Shown: one piece after another, positions 26,030-33,846 of the stretch
Layout: the number at the start of each line of letters is the position of its first letter
Numbering within the stretch: position 1 is the first letter of the stretch
NCBI GenBank assembly: GCA_030653985.1
Contig: JAURYJ010000042.1
Location: 56,850-120,849, forward strand
DNA length: 64,000 bases
Direction: 5' to 3'
Source: Methylobacter sp.
GTDB taxonomy: Bacteria > Pseudomonadota > Gammaproteobacteria > Methylococcales > Methylomonadaceae
The notes under the pieces: model-generated
What the model was told of the DNA's origin: nothing
Databases searched by the model: none
The model's input: the letters and a program-made list of their open reading frames with translations, nothing else
Made by a program: the position numbers and the translations under genes

Positions 26030-26312
26030 TGATGGCTTCCTTTTCAATAAAGGGACGTAGCTCAGGGCGCAAGGCTTTTTCGGTGACTAGATCGACCTGA
26101 CAACCTAGCTGGTCTTCCAGATAAAACTGCACGCCAAAATAACGCGCCGAGGTGGCGGGGCCATCAAACCCAACCAGAATATCCACATCGCTATTGTCAC
26201 GGGCATCATCGCGTGCGGTTGAGCCGAATAATGCCATTTGAGTAACACCAAAATGCTGGATCAATGTGGGTTTGATTTTTCTAAGTATGGCTAGAGCATT
26301 GTTGCGTTTCAT
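26022..26312 (-). CDS. MntA-like nucleotidyltransferase antitoxin
   Basis: 96-residue minimal nucleotidyltransferase. The active site is ALFGSTARDDARDNSDVDILV, giving GS (30-31) and D42/D44, with QVDLV supplying the third acid. It is upstream of and overlaps hepT. By family precedent it AMPylates the HepT tyrosine. The pair lies between the Nudix gene and moaA, in reverse orientation to both. Confidence 0.9.
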   Translation of the reverse strand: MKRNNALAILRKIKPTLIQHFGVTQMALFGSTARDDARDNSDVDILVGFDGPATSARYFGVQFYLEDQLGCQVDLVTEKALRPELRPFIEKEAINV

Positions 26313-26514
26313 GGTGGTTTTCTATCAATGATGCAAGCCTCTCAAGAGGCAGTGTATGTTCAATATACCAAAAAAATCGCGGCCGACCGGTGGAAATATT
26401 AAAGATGCCGTTAAGCGCGTCGATGCGCGCGGTAAATCAGGTCAGCAGATGCTCGCTTATAAAACGGCAATACTATGTTAATATTAGTGTCTTGGATTTT
26501 TTATCGCCTATCTA

Positions 26515-27519
26515 ATGACTCAAACGCCCCCCACTCAATTAATCGACCGCTTCGGTAGAACGGTTGATTATTTAAGAATCTCGATTACCGACCGTTGTGA
26601 TTTCCGTTGCCTGTATTGCATGGCTGAAGACATGACGTTTTTACCGCGCGCGCAGGTTTTAACGCTGGAAGAGCTTTATATCCTGGCGCAAGCATTCGCT
26701 GAATTAGGGGTAAAAAAAATCAGAATTACTGGCGGCGAGCCTTTGGTCAGAAAAGGTGCGCTGGGATTGTTGCAAAATATCGGACGTATCGAAAGCCTGA
26801 CTGAGCTGGTCATAACGACCAATGGCTCTCAACTTGAAACCATGGCCGCGTCTTTAAAAGATGCGGGTGTAAAACGCATCAATATCAGCCTGGATACGCT
26901 GGATGCCGACAAGTTTAAGGCGATAACCCGAACCGGCGATTTGCATCAGGTGCTTAGAGGTATTCAAGCCGCTAAAGTCGCAGGATTCGAGCGGATAAAA
27001 ATCAATGCGGTCATTCTTAAGGATAGAAATCATCAGGAAGTCAATGATCTGGTTCAGTTTGCGGTCGATAACGGCATTGATATTAGCTTTATTGAGGAAA
27101 TGCCGCTGGGCATTGTCAGTCAGCATGATCGGTCGGAGGCCTATTATTCCAGTGCTTTGATCAAGGCCGATTTGGCACAAAAATTTGTTTTAGTCGCTAC
27201 CCCTGAAAAAACCGGCGGGCCGTCAAATTACTTTAACGTGGCAGGTACACAAAGCCGCGTCGGTTTTATTTCCCCGCACAGCGAGAATTTTTGCAGTACT
27301 TGTAACCGGGTGCGCTTAACCGTTGAAGGGCGTTTGCTGTTGTGTCTGGGTAATGAGCATTCGGTCGATTTGAAACAAGTCCTCAGGACTCATCCCGGCG
27401 ACATGGCGAGGTTAAAACAGGCCATTGTTGACGCGATGCTGATTAAGCCGGAAAAACACGAATTTAATATTAACGAGCAGCCGGTTATATTGCGTTATAT
27501 GAGTATGACGGGAGGCTGA
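26515..27519 (+). CDS. moaA: GTP 3',8-cyclase MoaA
   Basis: Radical SAM enzyme that starts molybdenum cofactor synthesis by converting GTP to 3',8-cyclo-GTP. The N-terminal iron-sulfur site is CDFRCLYC (CxxxCxxC), followed by RITGGEPLVRK. The C-terminal cluster is FCSTCNRVRLTVEGRLLLC, and the protein ends in the essential Gly-Gly (MSMTGG). At 334 aa it is full length. No other moa gene is near. An AT-rich 200-base stretch upstream holds its promoter. Confidence 0.97.
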   Translation: MTQTPPTQLIDRFGRTVDYLRISITDRCDFRCLYCMAEDMTFLPRAQVLTLEELYILAQAFAELGVKKIRITGGEPLVRKGALGLLQNIGRIESLTELVITTNGSQLETMAASLKDAGVKRINISLDTLDADKFKAITRTGDLHQVLRGIQAAKVAGFERIKINAVILKDRNHQEVNDLVQFAVDNGIDISFIEEMPLGIVSQHDRSEAYYSSALIKADLAQKFVLVATPEKTGGPSNYFNVAGTQSRVGFISPHSENFCSTCNRVRLTVEGRLLLCLGNEHSVDLKQVLRTHPGDMARLKQAIVDAMLIKPEKHEFNINEQPVILRYMSMTGG

Positions 27520-27529
27520 AAAAACAGGT

Positions 27530-27586
27530 CAAGGATTCAAGGTGAAAGGCAAAAAAGCCATGCGAGATATAGCGCCTTGAATCTTG
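27530..27586. repeat. Imperfect inverted repeat after moaA
   Basis: CAAGGATTCAAGG at 27530-27542 and CCTTGAATCTTG at 27575-27586 pair with a one-base bulge. Further CACCTTG repeats follow to about 27606. It may act as a transcript end or be a dispersed palindrome remnant. There is no T-run. Confidence 0.4.
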
Positions 27587-27631
27587 GATCTTGCACCTTG
27601 CACCTTTCTTCTTTTACCTGAGATTTAAACA

Positions 27632-28957
27632 ATGTCTTTCGCCCAGCTCGGTTTAACCGACGAACTCCTTAAAGCCGTAGCCGATCAAGGCTATATAACC
27701 CCTACACCGGTACAACAAAAAGCCATTCCCTTGATCCTTGACGGTAAGGATGTATTGGCTGGCGCGCAAACCGGAACCGGTAAAACCGCCAGTTTCACCT
27801 TGCCGTTATTGCAACGGCTGGCAGAAAATCATGACCCGCATCAAAAGCCGCGCCGGGTTCGCGCGTTGATTTTAGTGCCGACCCGTGAATTGGCCGCGCA
27901 GGTCTATGAAAGCGTCAAAACCTACGGCGCGCATTTACCTTTGCATGTGGAAGCGGTGGTCGGCGGTGCCAGTATCGGCATCCAGACCCGTCAATTACGC
28001 CGGGGTTGCGACATTGTGGTGGCAACGCCGGGGCGGTTAATCGATCACGTGCAGCAGCGCAATATTAATCTGTCCAACGTCGAAGTACTGGTGCTGGATG
28101 AGGCGGATCGTATGCTCGATATGGGTTTCATGCCCGATATTAAGCAAATTATGGCGCTGACGCCTAAAAAGCGGCAAAGCCTGCTGTTTTCTGCGACTGT
28201 GCCTAATACCATTAAATCTCTGGCTTCGCAGTTGTTGAACAATCCCGTTGAAGTCGAAGTTGCCAAGCAAAATGCCACGGCTGAAAACGTTTCGGAACGT
28301 GTGTATGGAATCGGTCGTGAGTATAAGCGCGAGTTATTGTCCTATCTGATCGGCAGCAATAATTGGAAGCAGGTTCTGGTATTTGTGCGCACCAAACAGG
28401 GCGCTGACCGTCTGGAAAAACAGTTGATTGAGGACGGTATCCGCACGGCGGCGCTGCATGGCGATAAAACCCAGGGCGCACGCAACAAGGCGCTGGAGCA
28501 GTTTAAAACCGGTAAGGTTTCGGTATTGGTTGCTACCGATATTGCCGCACGCGGGTTGGATATTGATGACTTGCCGCATGTGGTGAACTTTGATTTGCCG
28601 CATGTGCCGGAAGATTATATTCACCGGATTGGTCGAACCGGACGTGCCGGTGCCAATGGCGAAGCCTTGTCGCTGGTGTGTCCGGAAGAAGCCTATATGC
28701 TGGTGGAAATTGAAAAACTGCTCAAGCGACAAATTCCGCGTGTCGCTGATACCGGCTATGAGCCGGTATCGTTAAAGGTGATCGATGCGCCTAAAAAGAA
28801 CGCGCCCCATAAAACGACCGGTAAAAAGGATTTGCGGCATACTAAAAAACCTGCGGTTCGCGGCGCTAAACCGACGGTTCGTGGCGTGAAACAGCCTGAC
28901 AGTAAGCGGATCGAATCAAGGGGTAAGGGAAGATCAGGTTCCAGGGGCAAGGATTAA
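27632..28957 (+). CDS. rhlE: DEAD-box ATP-dependent RNA helicase, RhlE type
   Basis: 441-residue RNA helicase for RNA remodelling and ribosome or degradosome work. The motifs are in order: Q motif ([10 protein letters not shown]), [27 protein letters not shown], a RGLDID segment and HRIGRTGR. After about residue 375 comes a basic low-complexity tail rich in Lys, Arg and Gly with a repeated VRG, likely for RNA binding. It appears monocistronic. Confidence 0.93.
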   Translation: MSFAQLGLTDELLKAVADQGYITPTPVQQKAIPLILDGKDVLAGAQTGTGKTASFTLPLLQRLAENHDPHQKPRRVRALILVPTRELAAQVYESVKTYGAHLPLHVEAVVGGASIGIQTRQLRRGCDIVVATPGRLIDHVQQRNINLSNVEVLVLDEADRMLDMGFMPDIKQIMALTPKKRQSLLFSATVPNTIKSLASQLLNNPVEVEVAKQNATAENVSERVYGIGREYKRELLSYLIGSNNWKQVLVFVRTKQGADRLEKQLIEDGIRTAALHGDKTQGARNKALEQFKTGKVSVLVATDIAARGLDIDDLPHVVNFDLPHVPEDYIHRIGRTGRAGANGEALSLVCPEEAYMLVEIEKLLKRQIPRVADTGYEPVSLKVIDAPKKNAPHKTTGKKDLRHTKKPAVRGAKPTVRGVKQPDSKRIESRGKGRSGSRGKD

Positions 28958-28985
28958 GCTAAAGTAGCGCATCAAACGGTATGGG

Positions 28986-29285
28986 TTATTGTTGGACCAG
29001 TATCCAGGGTTTCACGACAACAGCCCATACTTCGGCATCTGCCTCAAACCAGCTGGTTGCCTGCTGATCGGATACCAGCGCGACCTGATTGTTTTGCATC
29101 CAGGTCGTAACCTGATCTTTATGGTCAATGGAAAATTGGTAGGCCACGTCGACTAAATCCAGGTCTGGGGCGACGAATACCGCAGTGCCGCTGGCAAAAA
29201 AACGTTGCAATTCTTTCCAGGCGATTTGTGAAGTTTCCAAATTTACTTTTTCTTTGGCGATATCGCAACAGTTTGATTCGTTCAT
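28986..29285 (-). CDS. DUF2288 family protein
   Basis: 99-residue conserved protein of unknown function. The family pattern is visible: KVNLETSQIAWKELQRFFASG, DLDLVDVAYQF, and the C-terminal EVWAVVVKPWILVQ. It has no signal peptide or membrane segment. It is convergent with rhlE and divergent from the TPR gene. AGAGAAA precedes the ATG. Confidence 0.8.
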   Translation of the reverse strand: MNESNCCDIAKEKVNLETSQIAWKELQRFFASGTAVFVAPDLDLVDVAYQFSIDHKDQVTTWMQNNQVALVSDQQATSWFEADAEVWAVVVKPWILVQQ

Positions 29286-29406
29286 ATTTTTCTCTTTATG
29301 GTGTTCCGGTAATCTGATATGTACAGATTTTGAATGGTATTGTTATCAGCTCAGCTGTTATTCTATATCGTACGATTATAAACTACTAAATCAAGAGAGA
29401 TAAATC

Positions 29407-30204
29407 ATGTCGTTTTTTGACTCAATAACAAAAAAAGCTAAGTTGAAAGCTGCTATCAAACAAACAACCGAAGCGCGCAGCAGCGAAGGCGCTAAGGCTG
29501 ATCAATTATTTAACAAGGTCTATCATGATTATGCCGAGGTCGTCGCTAACGAGCCGTTAATTGCTGAGGCATTATATAACTGGGGATTTGCGTTACTGCA
29601 TCAGGCGAGAACCAAGTCCGGCGAGCAGGCTGCCAAACTTTATCAGGATGCCATTGCCAAATTTTCTTTTTGCCTGACTATTGAACCGGCCTATCTGGGT
29701 GCGGCTATCGATGGCGGCGTGGCATTCATGGAATTGGCGCGGATTAAAGCGGTCGGACTTAATGATGGTTTGTATGCAAGCGCCCAGAGCTATTTTGAAA
29801 AAGCCAACGCGATACAGGCCGGATCGGCTTCTTATAATTTGGCCTGTATCTATGGTTTGCGCGGCGATAAAGAAGCGTGCCTGACCGCTCTGGAAATCTC
29901 TAAAGGGAAGGGCAGTTTGCCGACAGCGGCCGATATACGTGAAGATCCTGATCTTAATGGCGTTAAAAATGAGGATTGGTTTGTAGCTTTTATGGAGTCC
30001 TTAAATAAGGTTCCGGAAGTTGAGACTAAAATTAACGAGGCTGTTGTTGAAGCTGTTGTTGACGATGTGCAGCCTGAAGTTGCGGTTAACAATGACGCTG
30101 CCGCGGTGGACCCATTCAAGGCGGCGGTTGAAGAGGCGCCTGCCAGCGATGAAACTGAAGGTGCGGTTGAAACTGTTGTCGCCGCAGAAGAAGAGATCAA
30201 GTAG
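29407..30204 (+). CDS. Tetratricopeptide-repeat protein
   Basis: 265-residue protein with TPR-like helical pairs from about residue 25 to 180 (EALYNWGFALLHQAR, AAIDGGVAFMELARI, ASYNLACIYGLRG). TPRs mediate protein binding. Residues 195-265 form an acidic Val/Ala/Glu-rich tail. It has no signal peptide and so is probably cytoplasmic. GAGAGATAA precedes the ATG. A specific function is not recognisable. Confidence 0.8.
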   Translation: MSFFDSITKKAKLKAAIKQTTEARSSEGAKADQLFNKVYHDYAEVVANEPLIAEALYNWGFALLHQARTKSGEQAAKLYQDAIAKFSFCLTIEPAYLGAAIDGGVAFMELARIKAVGLNDGLYASAQSYFEKANAIQAGSASYNLACIYGLRGDKEACLTALEISKGKGSLPTAADIREDPDLNGVKNEDWFVAFMESLNKVPEVETKINEAVVEAVVDDVQPEVAVNNDAAAVDPFKAAVEEAPASDETEGAVETVVAAEEEIK

Positions 30205-30234
30205 TATGCTGTTTTATAGCAAAGCTGTAAGGGA

Positions 30235-30639
30235 ATGATGATGTCTTTTTTTAAATATGCAGCGATTGTCGGGTTAATGGCTGCAATAGTTCAGTCGGCC
30301 GGTGCAGCTGACGAGGATTTAAGTCAAACATTTTCGATCTGTATGGATCGGGCCGGAGGTGTTACGCAGTCAATGATTGAATGCATGGGCGCTGAAACCG
30401 AGCGGCAAGATGTACTGTTAAACAAGGCTTATAAGGAAGTGATTGTCGGCCTTTCTTCCGAACGTAAACAGCAGTTGCAGGACGTTCAGCGTTTATGGCT
30501 TAAATACAGAAAAGCCAATTGCGATTTTTATTATGATCCCGATGGCGGTACCTTGGCTCGCGTTAGCGCAAATGACTGTTTCATGTCTGCGACTGCCGCG
30601 CGGGCTAAGGAGTTAGAGGCTTTTAAGCAACAACACTGA
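30235..30639 (+). CDS. Periplasmic LprI-like protein (DUF1311)
   Basis: 134-residue exported protein. The signal peptide covers about residues 1-24 (ends QSAGAAD). The mature part matches the LprI/DUF1311 pattern: four cysteines, ECMGAETERQDVLLNKAYKEV, and LQRLW-type LQDVQRLWLKYRKANC. LprI of mycobacteria inhibits lysozyme; whether this one does is unknown. Three ATG codons occur in a row; the third (30241) has the best spacing from AAGGGA. Confidence 0.8.
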   Translation: MMMSFFKYAAIVGLMAAIVQSAGAADEDLSQTFSICMDRAGGVTQSMIECMGAETERQDVLLNKAYKEVIVGLSSERKQQLQDVQRLWLKYRKANCDFYYDPDGGTLARVSANDCFMSATAARAKELEAFKQQH

Positions 30640-30647
30640 GCCGCTTC

Positions 30648-31214
30648 TTATGGCTTAACCGGATAACACGCCGCTAATAAAGCCTGCATTTTGACTAAGC
30701 CCAGTTTTCGGGTTAATTCAATATTATGTTGCGGGATGCTTTCTGGATCGGGGTGGCTGGCTACGGCCCTATCTATACTGGTTTCCCGCAACAAATGTAA
30801 CATCGGGTAAGGCGAGCGGTTGGTGTAATTTGCCGCATCGTCCGGATCGCTGCCTTGAAAGCAGTAATCGGGATGAAAGCTCGCCAGTTGGTAAGTGCCT
30901 TCATAGCCCTGTTCAATTAACAAGGATTCGGCAATTTCAACAAAATCCAGATAGTCGTCGAATTCCGTAAACGCATCGGTATAAATCAGCAGCGTGGTTT
31001 CAATGTCGGGGTCAGTATCCAGCCGGGCGCATTCGAGTATCAGATGCAGCAGGCAATTTTCAATGGTGGTATCGTGATTGACGCTGAAATGAATGCTGCC
31101 TCGTTTCAGTTCACGCTTTGCGAATGGGCAGATGCCGTAGTCAATGATAACGGACTTCAACCAGGCTTGTGTTGCGGCATTAATAGCTTGATCTGAAAGT
31201 GTTTTATGGGTCAT
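30648..31214 (-). CDS. DUF1415 family protein
   Basis: 188-residue conserved cytoplasmic protein of unknown function. Typical features are WLKSVIIDYGICPFAKREL with a cysteine, LDFVEIAESLL, YQLASFHPDYCFQGSDPDDAANYTNRSPYPMLHLLRE and the C-terminal GLVKMQALL. I chose ATG 31214 (MTHKTLSD) because the open frame upstream contains the terminator at 31238-31261. It is convergent with the LprI-like gene. Confidence 0.85.
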   Translation of the reverse strand: MTHKTLSDQAINAATQAWLKSVIIDYGICPFAKRELKRGSIHFSVNHDTTIENCLLHLILECARLDTDPDIETTLLIYTDAFTEFDDYLDFVEIAESLLIEQGYEGTYQLASFHPDYCFQGSDPDDAANYTNRSPYPMLHLLRETSIDRAVASHPDPESIPQHNIELTRKLGLVKMQALLAACYPVKP

Positions 31215-31237
31215 GGTTGGTTGCCGGTTAAAACAAA

Positions 31238-31261
31238 AAAGCCCCATTACACCGGGGCTTT
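31238..31261 (-). terminator. Rho-independent terminator of the CBS-domain gene
   Basis: Arms AAAGCCCC (31238-31245) and GGGGCTTT (31254-31261) with an 8-base loop. On the minus strand the stem is followed by a T-rich run (TTTTTTGTTTT). It lies 24 bp after the CBS gene stop and separates it from the DUF1415 gene. Confidence 0.85.
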
Positions 31262-31284
31262 GGGGTTACACAAATTGCATCACT

Positions 31285-31761
31285 TTATTTATGGCTGACG
31301 CCGGCTGCGATTCTTTGCTCCCGTGTTTCGCCCGCTTTTTCGATTTTTGAAAAAACGCGGAGTATGTCGGTAGAGGATAGAATGCCGACCAGCTTGTTGT
31401 CTTTATCGACGACAGGCAATGCGCCAACTTTATGTTCGGCCATGAGTGCCGCCGCTTCCGATGCGTAGGTGTCACGGTTAACGGTTATGACTCCCCGGTG
31501 CATGATATGTTGCACTTTTTTAGGCACGACATGAAGTTCTGTCGTGCCGGTTCCGGTTGCCGCTTCAATGGCTTGAGAGTTGCTTTTGGGACCTAAAGCT
31601 TTGTACAGATCCCGGTCCGATACAATCCCGATAACTTTGCCTTTTTCAACGACCGGTAAGTGACGAATTCTTTCGTAATGAATTAAGAAAAAGACACGAT
31701 CAATCAAGTCGTGCTGCTCGACGGTAAATACTTTTGAAGTCATTAAATCTTCAACACGCAT
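31285..31761 (-). CDS. Tandem CBS-domain protein
   Basis: 158-residue stand-alone CBS pair. The first CBS is in residues 7-65 (MTSKVFTVEQHDLIDRVFFLI, IGIVSDRDLYKAL) and the second in 80-140 (MHRGVITVNRDTYASEAAALM, VGILSSTDILRVF). Such pairs usually bind adenine nucleotides and regulate a partner. I chose ATG 31761, preceded by AGGAGAAT; the frame extends upstream without a start signal. It is divergent from adk, an adenylate enzyme, which may be coincidence. Confidence 0.88.
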   Translation of the reverse strand: MRVEDLMTSKVFTVEQHDLIDRVFFLIHYERIRHLPVVEKGKVIGIVSDRDLYKALGPKSNSQAIEAATGTGTTELHVVPKKVQHIMHRGVITVNRDTYASEAAALMAEHKVGALPVVDKDNKLVGILSSTDILRVFSKIEKAGETREQRIAAGVSHK

Positions 31762-31873
31762 TATTATTCTCCTGAATGTAAAAAAACTTGCTAAGAATAG
31801 GGATATAACCATATTTTTACAAGAGATAAAATTTGATGTGTTATAAAATAGCCCGTTATTTTTTGTTCGCTTT

Positions 31874-32610
<737 letters not shown>

Positions 32611-32781
32611 GATGGCAGGTATAAAAAACTGAGTGATCATCGGTATTCAAATTCTAGAATAAAAGGTTTTTAAAGTTAATGACAAAGAAAGATGTGGTTT
32701 TATCGGCTGATAGTTATATCAATTTCGTTGCTATGCAATTGATGTGTGCAGCGGTTTCCGTTGTCCAGAAGGGAGCTTAAG

Positions 32782-33804
32782 ATGACCAAGCTATATAATG
32801 TTGCTGTGGTTGGCGCTACCGGTGCCGTCGGTGAGGCCATGTTGTCTCTGCTGGAAGAGCGCGATTTTCCTGTCGGGGAGGTTTATGCCTTGGCCAGCAG
32901 CAATTCAGCAGGTAAAAGAATTTCTTTTAAAGGCGGTTCTTTAGTCGTAAAAGATTTGGCTACCTTCGATTTTTCAAAGGTGCAAATCGGTTTGTTTTCA
33001 CCGGGAGCCTCGGTTTCGGCAGAATATGCGCCAAAAGCCGTCGCTGCCGGCTGTATTGTGATTGATAATACTTCGGAATTTCGTTATGACGATGATATTC
33101 CGCTGGTGGTGCCCGAGGTCAATCCCGAAAAAATCGCCGACTATAAAAATCGCGGTATTATCGCCAATCCGAATTGTTCAACCATTCAGATGATGGTGGC
33201 GTTAAAGCCTATTCATGATGCAGTGGGGATTTCGCGTATCAATGTCTGTACCTATCAGGCTGTCTCGGGTACCGGCAAAGAAGCGATAGCAGAGCTGGTT
33301 CGGCAAACCACCAGTTTGCTTAACATGCAGCCTATTATCACCAACGTCTATCCCAAACAGATTGCTTTTAACGTGTTACCGCAGATTGACGTATTCATGG
33401 ACAACGGTTATACCAAGGAAGAAATGAAGATGGTGTGGGAAACTCAAAAAATCCTGGGTGACGATAGTATTTTGGTTAACGCAACCGCAGTGCGGGTTCC
33501 GGTTTTTTACGGACATTCCGAGGCGGTGCATATCGAGACCCGTAAGAAAATTGATGTCGCTACAGTAAGAGCCTTGCTTGAGCAAGCGCCCGGTGTGACG
33601 GTTATGGATGAACATAAAGACGGCGGTTATCCAACGGCGGTTACCGAGTCATCAGGCCATGATGATGTGTTTGTAGGGCGTATCCGGGAAGATATATCGC
33701 ATCCTCAAGGAATTGATTTGTGGGTGGTGGGTGACAACGTTCGAAAAGGCGCGGCATTAAACAGTGTGCAAATAGCTGAAGTGCTGGTAAAAAATTACAT
33801 CTAG
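32782..33804 (+). CDS. asd: Aspartate-semialdehyde dehydrogenase
   Basis: Cytoplasmic NADPH enzyme that reduces aspartyl phosphate to the semialdehyde for Lys, Met, Thr and DAP synthesis. It has the Rossmann motif VVGATGAVGEAM, catalytic Cys in NPNCSTIQM, the YQAVSGTGKEAI loop and His in FYGHSEAVHIE. I chose ATG 32782 after GGGAG. 340 aa, normal. It directly precedes fimV, a widespread gammaproteobacterial order. Confidence 0.96.
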   Translation: MTKLYNVAVVGATGAVGEAMLSLLEERDFPVGEVYALASSNSAGKRISFKGGSLVVKDLATFDFSKVQIGLFSPGASVSAEYAPKAVAAGCIVIDNTSEFRYDDDIPLVVPEVNPEKIADYKNRGIIANPNCSTIQMMVALKPIHDAVGISRINVCTYQAVSGTGKEAIAELVRQTTSLLNMQPIITNVYPKQIAFNVLPQIDVFMDNGYTKEEMKMVWETQKILGDDSILVNATAVRVPVFYGHSEAVHIETRKKIDVATVRALLEQAPGVTVMDEHKDGGYPTAVTESSGHDDVFVGRIREDISHPQGIDLWVVGDNVRKGAALNSVQIAEVLVKNYI

Positions 33805-33846
33805 TCTAAGCTTGTCTACATATTTGACTGGACGCGGTAAGAAACT

